Assembly: GCA_905216155.1 (NCBI GenBank)
Contig: CAJMSU010000006.1
Span: forward strand, 1 to 62,258
Origin: an uncultured bacterium
Lineage (GTDB): Bacteria > Bacillota_I > Bacilli_A > RF39 > UBA660
Length of the DNA: 62,258 nt
Direction: 5' to 3'
Positions 17,076-25,230 of this stretch are shown here, one piece after another. Positions within the stretch are counted from its first letter, which is position 1; each line of letters starts with the position of its first letter. The position numbers were made by a program, and so were the translations under genes. The notes below the pieces were generated by a model that saw only the letters and a program-made list of their open reading frames with translations, did not search any database and was not told where the DNA came from.

Positions 17076-17907
17076 TTTTTGCATCCTTTGATGATTTATA
17101 TTTTTTATTTATGATGGAATTAATAATTAACAATACAATACTTATTATAAATATAATTAATTCAATTATTAATGCATTAACAACACTTATTGGTTTTAGA
17201 TATTCAATATTTTCTATAGCCAGATTAAATATTAATCCTATTATTACTATTAAAATCGATGTATCTATTGATGATATAATTCCTGCTACTGATATATTGG
17301 TAAGGGATTTAAAGTGTGGCTTTTTTAGCGCTGTAATTATTATTATGTTTAAAATAGATAGACCAATTAATAAATATAGTGTATTATTATCTGTTATAAT
17401 GTTATATATTTTTAATACTTTTCTTGCTTCTTTTGGTAATTCATTTTTTGTTTTTATAATTGTTTTTTTATAGGTAGAATTAAGATCTAATTCTTCATCT
17501 AATTTATCTACTATATCTTCTATTTCTTGATTATCTATTTTTTTATCTAGATCTTGTTCAATTATTTGTTTATTTTCTTCTATTATTTTTATAACATCTT
17601 CTTTTATATTTACATCATCTATATTATTTTCTGTTATATCTTGTAAAATTTTATCACTATACTTATTTACAACACTTTGAAATTCTTCATTATTTTCAAT
17701 TTTATCTTTTATTTTATCTTTTGTTGAATTGTCTATTTTTTCATCTGTTGATGTAATTACTTCAACAGTTTTAGTAGCAACTTGTTTTGTCATTACCTTT
17801 CTTAAAATATCTTCTTTTATTGTTTTTTCTAAAAAAATAGTTGTTGGTATTAATGTAAATGTTAATACTAAAATGAATGTTAAAATGCCTATTATAAATT
17901 TTTTCAT
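17062..17907 (-). CDS. Multi-pass membrane protein with acidic extracytoplasmic stalk, unknown function
   Basis: This 281-residue protein has an N-terminal transmembrane helix or uncleaved signal (4-26), a long acidic helical stretch with many Asp, Glu and Lys (40-170), three more predicted membrane helices (about 178-196, 208-232 and 242-265), and a basic tail. AAAGGA precedes the ATG. The stop overlaps the start of the S66 peptidase gene, so the two are probably coupled. The family is not recognised; the topology suggests a cell-envelope sensor or scaffold. Confidence 0.6.
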   Translation of the reverse strand: MKKFIIGILTFILVLTFTLIPTTIFLEKTIKEDILRKVMTKQVATKTVEVITSTDEKIDNSTKDKIKDKIENNEEFQSVVNKYSDKILQDITENNIDDVNIKEDVIKIIEENKQIIEQDLDKKIDNQEIEDIVDKLDEELDLNSTYKKTIIKTKNELPKEARKVLKIYNIITDNNTLYLLIGLSILNIIIITALKKPHFKSLTNISVAGIISSIDTSILIVIIGLIFNLAIENIEYLKPISVVNALIIELIIFIISIVLLIINSIINKKYKSSKDAKNAIS

Positions 17908-17954
17908 AATTATTTTTCCTTTCTTATATGCTAATTATATCATTTGTTCTTTAG

Positions 17955-17997
17955 AAAAAAAATATGTAAATTCACATATTATGAACTTACATATTTA
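17955..17997 (-). terminator. Intrinsic terminator after clpB
   Basis: The stem AAATATGTAA/TTACATATTT with a T8 tail on the minus strand overlaps the last bases before the clpB stop region. Confidence 0.75.
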
Positions 17998-20100
17998 TTA
18001 TTTTTTTATGACAAAGTTATTTTTTTCATAATCAATAATAACTTCATCTTTTTCTTTAATTTGGCCTGATATTATCATTTTAGCAAGCATTGTTTCTAGT
18101 GTTCTTGATACGATTCTTTTTAGTGGACGTGCTCCATAATTTATATCATATCCTTCTTCTATTAATTCTTCTTTAGCTTTATCAGTTAGTTTAATTTTTA
18201 AATTAATATCAGAAAGTCTTTTTTCAATATCATTTATTATTTTATCTAATATTTTACTAATAGCATCTTTTGATAATGGATTAAATACTATTATTTCATC
18301 TATACGATTGATAAATTCTGGACGGAAAGTACTTTTTAATTCTTTTGTTACTAGGTCTTTTTTACCATCTAGAACATATTCACTTCCTAGGTTTGATGTC
18401 ATAATAATAATTGTATTTTTAAAATCAATTGTTCTACCATTTGAGTCTGTTAATCTACCATCATCTAGTATTTGAAGTAGTAAGTTTAAAACATCAGGAT
18501 GAGCTTTTTCAACTTCATCGAAAAGTACTATACTGTATGGATTTCTTCTTACTGCCTCTGTTAATTGACCTGCTTCTTCATAACCGACATATCCTGGAGG
18601 CGAACCAATAAGTCTAGATACTGAGAATTTTTCCATATATTCGCTCATATCTATCCTAATCATATGACTAGCATCATCAAATAATTCATAGGCAAGAGTT
18701 CTAGCAACCTCAGTTTTTCCAACTCCTGTTGGTCCTAAGAACATAAATGATGCGATTGGTCTATTTGGATCTTTTATACCACTACGTGATTTAATTATAG
18801 CATCACTAACTAATTCTAAGGCTTCATCTTGACCCATTACTCTTTTTTTCATATTATCTTCTAGAGACAATAATTTTTCTTTTTCACTACTTATTAATTT
18901 AGTGACTGGAATATTAGTCCATTTAGCTATAATTTTTGCTATATCATTATCTGTTACTGTATCACTTAAAAGTTTATTTTTTTCTGTTTGATTTAGACTT
19001 TCTAATTCTTTTTCTAATTTTGGAATTGTTCCGTGTCTTAGAATTGCAGCTTGCTCTAAATCATAGTTATTTTCAGCTTGTTCTAATTCGAACTTTGCTT
19101 GTTCTAACTCTTTTTTCTTTTTCTTGATATCATTATTTAGATTTTTCTCTTTATTCCATGCTTCTGTTAGTTCTTTTTCTTTTTCTTTCATGGTTATTAG
19201 ATTTTTATCAATATCTTCTTTTCTTTTTTTAGATAATTCATCTTTTTCTTTTTTTATAGCTTGTCGTTCAATTTCTAATCTCATAATTCTATGAGTTAGA
19301 TTATCTAATTCAAATGGCACAGAGTCCATTTGTACTCTAATAGTTGCACATGCTTCATCTACTAAATCTATTGCTTTATCTGGTAAAAATCTATCTGTTA
19401 TATATCTATTTGATAGAGTTGCAGCTGATATTAGAGCTTTGTCTTGAATTGTTACACCATGATGTATTTCAAATCTTTCTTTTAGACCACGAAGAATTGT
19501 TATTGTATCTTCTACGTTTGGTTCTTCTACTTTTATTTTTTGAAAACGTCTTTCTAGAGCTCCATCTTTTTCAATATAAGTACGATATTCATTTAAAGTT
19601 GTTGCTCCTATTACATGAATTTCTCCACGAGCTAACATTGGTTTTAGGATATTTGATGTATCCATAGCACCTTCTGTTCTTCCTGTTCCTACTATTGTGT
19701 GAATTTCATCAATAAACATGATGATGTTTCCTTCACTTTTTTTAATTTCATTTAAGACATTTTTTAATCTTTCTTCAAATTCACCACGATACTTAGCACC
19801 TGCTACTAAAGCAGCCATATCTAATTCCCATACTTTTTTGTTTTTTAGACTTGCTGGTACATCACCTTTAATAATTCTTAGAGCTAGTCCTTCTACTATA
19901 GCAGTTTTTCCTACACCAGGTTCACCAATTAGAACTGGATTATTTTTTGTTTTTCTTGATAATACTCTGGTGATACTTCTAATTTCTTCATCTCTACCTA
20001 TTACAGGATCTATTTTACCAAGTTTGGCTTGCTCTGTAATATCACGGCCATATTTTTCAAGAACATTTTCTTCTTGTTCTTGTTGATAGTTATTATACAT
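17998..20100 (-). CDS. clpB: ClpB-type disaggregase lacking the N-terminal domain
   Basis: This 700-residue Hsp100 has two AAA+ modules: the first with GEPGVGKT, FIDEIHT and GAMDTSNILKP, the second with GPTGVGKTE and GSPPGYVGYEEAG. Between them lies a coiled-coil middle domain (about 270-390) of ClpB length, including QAAILRHGTIPKLE. It lacks the ~145-residue Clp_N domain and starts only some 20 residues before EKYGRDITEQAKLGKIDPVIG. It also lacks an obvious ClpP-binding loop. It should work with DnaK to rescue aggregates. The ATG at 20100 is used, with AGGGGTG upstream. CIRCE lies in its promoter. Confidence 0.92.
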   Translation of the reverse strand: MYNNYQQEQEENVLEKYGRDITEQAKLGKIDPVIGRDEEIRSITRVLSRKTKNNPVLIGEPGVGKTAIVEGLALRIIKGDVPASLKNKKVWELDMAALVAGAKYRGEFEERLKNVLNEIKKSEGNIIMFIDEIHTIVGTGRTEGAMDTSNILKPMLARGEIHVIGATTLNEYRTYIEKDGALERRFQKIKVEEPNVEDTITILRGLKERFEIHHGVTIQDKALISAATLSNRYITDRFLPDKAIDLVDEACATIRVQMDSVPFELDNLTHRIMRLEIERQAIKKEKDELSKKRKEDIDKNLITMKEKEKELTEAWNKEKNLNNDIKKKKKELEQAKFELEQAENNYDLEQAAILRHGTIPKLEKELESLNQTEKNKLLSDTVTDNDIAKIIAKWTNIPVTKLISSEKEKLLSLEDNMKKRVMGQDEALELVSDAIIKSRSGIKDPNRPIASFMFLGPTGVGKTEVARTLAYELFDDASHMIRIDMSEYMEKFSVSRLIGSPPGYVGYEEAGQLTEAVRRNPYSIVLFDEVEKAHPDVLNLLLQILDDGRLTDSNGRTIDFKNTIIIMTSNLGSEYVLDGKKDLVTKELKSTFRPEFINRIDEIIVFNPLSKDAISKILDKIINDIEKRLSDINLKIKLTDKAKEELIEEGYDINYGARPLKRIVSRTLETMLAKMIISGQIKEKDEVIIDYEKNNFVIKK

Positions 20101-20115
20101 ATTATCACCCCTCAT

Positions 20116-20161
20116 CATATATTATACACTTATTTTAGCACTTGTCAAGTGTGAGTGCTAA
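20116..20161 (-). promoter_or_regulatory. Sigma-A promoter with CIRCE operator for clpB
   Basis: TTAGCACTC-N9-AAGTGCTAA (minus strand) lies at 20135-20161. TTGACA sits in its spacer and TATAAT 16 bases further. This is the third copy of this arrangement in the window. Confidence 0.93.
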
Positions 20162-20332
20162 TTTTTAAAAATAATACTAATACAATTACATAATTTAGTA
20201 TATTTTTGTTTTTAATAATTTTTTATATTTATTTAATTTTATATTATCTAACCAAATGCTATTATTTATAATCATCACCATTATTATGCCTTTTATTTTT
20301 TTAAATAATACTTTTTTATATAAAATTTTTAA
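20162..20332. other. AT-rich gap with no gene
   Basis: About 170 bases of A/T-rich sequence lie between the clpB operator and the terminator of the next gene. I see no reading frame with a ribosome binding site and no convincing hairpin. Confidence 0.5.
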
Positions 20333-20362
20333 AACAAAAAAAGAATGAACTAATCACTCTTC
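20333..20362 (-). terminator. Intrinsic terminator after the 590-residue surface protein gene
   Basis: The short stem AGAGTGA/TCATTCT (one G-T pair) and a T7 run on the minus strand lie 10 bases past the stop at 20373. Confidence 0.6.
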
Positions 20363-20372
20363 TTCATTATAA

Positions 20373-22145
20373 TTATCTTTTAATAGTTTTTTTGTAATAT
20401 TTAGCAGATATTATTACTCCCATTACACTTATTGATAATATTAATATATATTTAAATATATTATCTAATGTAAGAGGATTTTTTGAAGATACATTATCTT
20501 TATTGATTTGTGATTCTTGTTCTTCTTTATCTGTTTGAGCTTTAATTTCTTGTTTTGCTTTTTCTACTAATTTTGGAATTTCATTTTTATCTGTTTCATT
20601 TTTTATTAACTCTTGATATTTCTTAGCTATTTCTTTTACTTTATCAGATGATGTATTAGTATATAATTTTTCTATTTCTTCTAATCCATTTTCAATAGCT
20701 TCTTGCATTTCAATATCTTCTACTGCTTTATTATAAATATTTTTAACTTCTAATACAGTACTAGTTGTATCATCATCTATTTTATCTATTGCTGCTTTTG
20801 CAATTTTTTTTACTTTATTACTTTTATTTTCAGCTTTTGTTTCTAATAATTTTATATTAGTTTCTTTTAATTTTCTAAATGAAATTTTATTATTAAAATC
20901 ATTAATAATACTATTTATTTGATCTTTAGTGGCAATGTTTGAATCTAATGTTTTAAGTTCATTTGTCTTTTCTGTGATAAGATTCAATATTTTTTGTGAT
21001 GCATTATCTTTATATGCTTCAAGATAAGCTATTTTTTCTTTAATATATGCTTCAATTTCTTCTTTGTTTTTTTGTTTATCTATTTTAGTTATAAATTCAT
21101 TTAATAACTCATTTATATTTTCTTTTGTTGTTGCATTATTTATTTTTGTTTTATAAGTATCAATTAAATTTTTTATTTCTTTGCTTATTCCTGTTTGATT
21201 ATATGTTTCTATTTTATCTAAGGCCTTTTTTCTGACTTTTTTTATTGTTCCATTTTTTATATACATAATACCATGTGCAACGTTATTGTCAGCATAAGTA
21301 ATTTCAATTTTATTATATTCTTCGTTTAATTGATCTAATGGTATCCAGATTCCTGACCCTTGAATGTATATATTAGATGTTTTATCTGTTCCATTTATAT
21401 GGATTTTGTCAGGAGCACTATATAGTGCATTAAAAATTGCATATTTAGCATTATCTTGTGTTTTTTGATATCTAGGAATATATCCTTGTTGTAAAAAGGT
21501 CGATCCTATCGTTGCATATTGATAAACATCATCATATTCGCTTCCAGTTAATACATTTGAATCTTCAATTTTTTTATATACTAGCGTAGTTTTATCTATT
21601 CCTTTATCAACTATTGAAATATTACTTACTTCAATATTATTTGCTATATTTTCTCTTGATGATTGTTCATCTTTACTATATCCTAGTGCAAAAGTTATTT
21701 TCACTGGTGTATAATCTTCTGTTGGAATCATTTCTTCTTTTAATGAATATTCAGTGTCTTTTTTTAAATTTATATATTTTTCAAGTATTGGTGTATAATT
21801 TGGTCCTTCAACTTTTAAAAATATAGTTCTATCTTTATCAGATAGAATATTAGCTTCCATTGTATATTTGTGACTGGTACTCATATTTGTTACTAAACTA
21901 TTAATAGCCTGAGCATGCCAATTATATCCATTTTGTAAGTCACTACTATTTCCTATACTACTCATTTGCATTGTAAAGTTTTCATTATTATTTGATTGTA
22001 GTTGTCCTGTTACACTACCTGATATATATGATTGCCAGTTATTATTACTTATCATGTTATTTTCAGCTTTTGTGCGATAAGTCACACCTAATAATAGGGC
22101 TACTACTACAAGAAATAATAATTTAATGTATGACTTTTTCTTCAT
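20373..22145 (-). CDS. Membrane-anchored surface protein with helical (FIVAR-like) repeats
   Basis: This 590-residue protein has a signal peptide (KSYIKLLFLVVVALLLGVTYRTKA), then a beta-rich region (about 30-180, with WQSYISGSVTGQLQ and FLKVEGPNYTP) resembling a carbohydrate-binding jelly roll. A second segment (200-300) follows, then several three-helix repeats with Lys/Glu-rich helices (about 310-545) like FIVAR/DUF1542 modules. A C-terminal transmembrane helix (KYILILSISVMGVIISAKYY) and a basic tail complete it. There is no LPxTG motif, so it is held by the membrane helix. An adhesin or envelope-binding role is likely. GGAGG precedes the ATG. Confidence 0.75.
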   Translation of the reverse strand: MKKKSYIKLLFLVVVALLLGVTYRTKAENNMISNNNWQSYISGSVTGQLQSNNNENFTMQMSSIGNSSDLQNGYNWHAQAINSLVTNMSTSHKYTMEANILSDKDRTIFLKVEGPNYTPILEKYINLKKDTEYSLKEEMIPTEDYTPVKITFALGYSKDEQSSRENIANNIEVSNISIVDKGIDKTTLVYKKIEDSNVLTGSEYDDVYQYATIGSTFLQQGYIPRYQKTQDNAKYAIFNALYSAPDKIHINGTDKTSNIYIQGSGIWIPLDQLNEEYNKIEITYADNNVAHGIMYIKNGTIKKVRKKALDKIETYNQTGISKEIKNLIDTYKTKINNATTKENINELLNEFITKIDKQKNKEEIEAYIKEKIAYLEAYKDNASQKILNLITEKTNELKTLDSNIATKDQINSIINDFNNKISFRKLKETNIKLLETKAENKSNKVKKIAKAAIDKIDDDTTSTVLEVKNIYNKAVEDIEMQEAIENGLEEIEKLYTNTSSDKVKEIAKKYQELIKNETDKNEIPKLVEKAKQEIKAQTDKEEQESQINKDNVSSKNPLTLDNIFKYILILSISVMGVIISAKYYKKTIKR

Positions 22146-22272
22146 TTCGTTTTTCCTCCATCCTATACTATCTTTGTAGTTTTATTTTAGCATATAAATT
22201 GTCTCATTTCAATATTTATAAAATATGTTTAACATTTTTTGACATATACTGTATTTTTACTAAATTAATTGT

Positions 22273-23127
22273 TTATACTTTAATTAAAATTATTCCTATT
22301 ATTATCATGATGGCTGCAAATATTTTTCTTATTAAATTAGATTTTTCTTTTAAATGAAAATAACTGAATATTATATTTACAAGTACTGTTAGACTACATA
22401 GTGGTGCAATTAAAGTTATTTTTCCTAGTTGATATGCTTTTAATTTTGATAACATCATAACAGTCCAAAATAGTCCTGTTAATATTAAATATTTTTTATT
22501 ATTTACTATAAATTCTTCTTTTATATCTCTTACTTTTTTATTTTCAAAAATAAAAACTAGAATAGCTGGAATTAATAAAGTTAAAAATACATAAAGCCCT
22601 AAATTAAATTCTTTTGAATAGTTAACATCAATAAATAAGGCTATTGCTAATGATATATTAGCTATTATCCCTGATATTATATATTTATTAAATTTTATTT
22701 TTTTATTAAAAAATACTATTATATTACTGAATATTATTAGTATGGAACCTAATAATTTTTTTATGATAATTTTTTCTTTTAGGATAATTATTCCAAATAG
22801 AATCATAAATACAGTAGATAATTGTTTTAGAATACTATAAGTAGATGACTCTATTCCACTTCTTGATATAGTTGCTAATCTATCTTGAATAGAGTAAAAA
22901 ATAATTGCTATAAAAAGCATTATGTAGGTATTTATATTAGTTGAAAATTTTAATTTAAATAGAGGAATAAAAAATAGACAAATTATGCTAGAAATTAATT
23001 CTATTAAAATAGTTAATGAGCCAGATGACTTCATTTTCTTAGTTGATAATTTATAATATTCGTTAAATAAAGCAGCTGATAAAATATAAATTATAATATA
23101 TGGAATATAGTTATTAAATAGTTTCAT
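22273..23127 (-). CDS. DMT-superfamily (EamA-like) membrane transporter
   Basis: This 284-residue protein has about ten hydrophobic helices in two homologous halves, the layout of drug/metabolite transporters. The hallmark second-half region (LSKLKAYQLGKITLIAPLCSLTVLVNIIFSYFHLKEK) and the corresponding first half (ESSTYSILKQLSTVFMILFGIIILKEK) are visible. The substrate is unknown. Only a weak ribosome binding site (AGAGATG) precedes the ATG. It stands alone between two unrelated genes. Confidence 0.85.
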   Translation of the reverse strand: MKLFNNYIPYIIIYILSAALFNEYYKLSTKKMKSSGSLTILIELISSIICLFFIPLFKLKFSTNINTYIMLFIAIIFYSIQDRLATISRSGIESSTYSILKQLSTVFMILFGIIILKEKIIIKKLLGSILIIFSNIIVFFNKKIKFNKYIISGIIANISLAIALFIDVNYSKEFNLGLYVFLTLLIPAILVFIFENKKVRDIKEEFIVNNKKYLILTGLFWTVMMLSKLKAYQLGKITLIAPLCSLTVLVNIIFSYFHLKEKSNLIRKIFAAIMIIIGIILIKV

Positions 23128-23185
23128 ATAATCATCTCTATTATATTTTATTAATTTTTGACTATATTCATACTTTTTCTGCCAT

Positions 23186-23221
23186 AAAAAAAGTAAATTA
23201 TTTTTGTTTAATTTACTTTTC
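23186..23221 (-). terminator. Intrinsic terminator after the XRE remnant
   Basis: The stem AAAAGTAAATT/AATTTACTTTT with a T7 tail on the minus strand overlaps the end of the gene at 23213. Confidence 0.8.
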
Positions 23222-23683
23222 TTTTTTATTAGTTAGTACTTTTTTATGCCAACTTCTTTTTTTACATATTGGGCATTTTAAATATCTAGTTGTTCCATAA
23301 TGCATTGCAAAATATACATTTTTATAATTTGGTATATAAAGATGATGACATTTTCTACATTCATAATAGCCTGTTTCTGTTTCTATCTTTAATGATATAG
23401 TTACTCCTGATATTAAAATGGTAAAAGCTAATATAAATAAAATTATTCTAGCAATATTATTTTCTACTAAATATGATGAGGTAAATATTAAAATTATAAA
23501 TGTTATGCTTGATAATAATCCTATTACTAATTCATATCTCATTAATTTTTTATTTTGTAATTCTTCTTTTTTAAGAAGATTTAGTATATTTTCTTCTAAT
23601 TTTTTACTATTTTCATTACTTTTTGTTTTTTCTCCTATAAATAAATCATTAATAGAAATATCTAATATTTTACATAATTCCAT
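23213..23683 (-). pseudogene. C-terminal remnant of an XRE regulator with membrane and zinc-ribbon parts
   Basis: The 156 residues begin at MELCKILDISINDLFIGEK, which is the last part of an XRE/HTH_3 domain. Two transmembrane helices follow (about 52-75 and 79-98), then a zinc-ribbon-like tail (YYECRKCHHLYIP ... LKCPICKKRSW). The helix-turn-helix core is missing and no ribosome binding site lies before the first Met. The upstream sequence is instead the broken end of a RhuM-like gene, so a deletion has fused the two. It is probably not expressed as a regulator. Confidence 0.75.
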
Positions 23684-24059
23684 TTTGATTTATTACATAT
23701 CCTTTAATCATGTAATTTTTTAATATTTGATTTGCCCATTTTCTGAAAACAACACCATTTTGTGATTTAACACGATAACCAACACTTATAATTACATCAA
23801 GATTATAATAATCTATTTTTCGGGTTTGGGTTTTATTTGCTAAAGTACCATGTGAAGTGGTATGTGCAAATTTTGCACATACCTCATTTTCATTCAATTC
23901 ATGTTCTTTAAAAATATTATTAATATGTCTTTTTATTACTGTTCTATCTCTATCAAACAGCATAGCTAATTGCTCTAAAGATAGCCATACAGTTTCATCT
24001 TTCATATTAACTTCTAGTTTTACATTTTGATTTTCGAATAAAATTATTTCGTTTTTCAT
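23670..24059 (-). pseudogene. Truncated RhuM-family gene
   Basis: The 129 residues match the N-terminal half of RhuM/Fic-associated proteins: IILFENQNVKLEVNMKDETVWLSLEQLA..LFDRDRTVIKRHINNIF, TRKIDYYNLDVIISVGYRV and FRKWANQILKNYMIKGYVIN. Family members usually run past 300 residues, but here the frame ends at NQNGIM where the XRE remnant begins (overlap 23670-23683). The start ATG at 24059 has AGGAGG four bases before it. The family is common on mobile and defence islands; its biochemical role is unsettled. Confidence 0.75.
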
Positions 24060-24091
24060 ACAACCTCCTGCCAACTTTTATTACTTATATT

Positions 24092-24828
24092 TTAGCATAA
24101 CTGGTCATATTCTTCATCTGTTACTTTTTCACACCATTCATTTGATGTTTCTTCTCCTGGTACTTCGACTGCTAAATGTGAAAACCAAGAATCTTTTTTA
24201 GCACCATGCCAATGTTTTACTTCAGCTGGAATTGTGATAACCATTCCTGGTTTTAGACTAACAGCTTCTTTTCCTTCTTCTTGATACCAGCCTTCTCCAT
24301 CAACACAGATCAATATTTGACCTCCACCTTTTGTTGCATGATGAATATGCCAGTTATTTCTACATGACGGTTCAAAGGTAACATTTGCTATAAAAAGATT
24401 AGTTTTAGTCATATCTGTTAATGGGTTTAAATAAGACTTGCCAGTAAAATATTTTTCATAGGCTTTATTTTCTTCTCCTAGTCCAAAGAATGATTCATGT
24501 TCTTCTTTTTCGTTATCTTTATAAACTTCTTTGGCAAGGTTAAATACAGCCCATCCCTTAGGCCAACCAACATAGAATGCTGTATGAGTTATAATTCCTA
24601 CCATTTCTTCTTTTGTTACACCATTTTTTTAGCATTTTCTAAATGATACTTTAATGAATTATCAGTAATTCCTGATGACATTAAAGCAACAACTGTAATG
24701 ATTGATCTTGTTTTTAAATTAATTGATTGATCATTCCAGTTTTCTCCAAATAATATATCATCATTATAATGAGCAAATTTAGGTGCAAAATCCCCTAATT
24801 GATTACGCCCTGCTGTTTGTTTAATCAT
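24092..24828 (-). pseudogene. CMD-cupin fusion gene split by a single-base frameshift
   Basis: Two frames make one protein. The first (24616-24828, 70 residues) begins MIKQTAGRNQLGDFAPKFA and holds the first part of a carboxymuconolactone decarboxylase domain. The second (24092-24604) continues with MVGIITHTAFYVGWPKGW and a cupin domain (WHIHHATKGGGQILIC, PAEVKHWHGA). The break is at a run of seven A (about 24626-24632); an eighth A would give AKKNGVTKEEMVGII. Intact members are thought to act in redox or quinone-related detoxification. GGAGG precedes the start, and the MerR gene lies just upstream. It may be a real mutation or a homopolymer error. Confidence 0.8.
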
Positions 24829-24839
24829 ATTTTTTCCTC

Positions 24840-25223
24840 CTATATATCTTCCATAAAATCTTTTCTTTTTCCTTGCTCTATTTCATTATATAATTCTATT
24901 TTATAATTTAATCTTTCTATTGTATTAATAATATTTTCTTTTTTTTCTTCTAGTAATTTTTTTTGCTCTAATAATAAAGATTTTCTTTTACTAACTGTTT
25001 TTTTGCCTTGATTAAAAAGTTTCATATATTCAGTTAATGCTTCTATTGACATACCTGATTTTCTCATACATATTATAAATTCTATCCATTTGCATGATTT
25101 TTCATCAAAATTTCTTATATTAGATTTTGTTCTTGGTACTTTTGGAAGTAGTCCTATCTTTTCATAATATCTAATTGTATCCTGAGAAATATCATATTTT
25201 TCACTTACTTCTTTTATTGTCAT
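24840..25223 (-). CDS. MerR-family transcriptional regulator
   Basis: This 127-residue regulator has an N-terminal winged helix with the MerR signature TIKEVSEKYDISQDTIRYYEKIGLLP, and a long C-terminal coiled coil for dimerisation (about 75-125). It lacks the cysteines of metal sensors and resembles the MerR proteins that control neighbouring oxidoreductase or CMD/cupin genes. It lies 11 bases before the CMD-cupin gene, so it probably controls that gene and itself. TAGGTG precedes the ATG. Confidence 0.88.
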   Translation of the reverse strand: MTIKEVSEKYDISQDTIRYYEKIGLLPKVPRTKSNIRNFDEKSCKWIEFIICMRKSGMSIEALTEYMKLFNQGKKTVSKRKSLLLEQKKLLEEKKENIINTIERLNYKIELYNEIEQGKRKDFMEDI

Positions 25224-25230
25224 ACTACAC

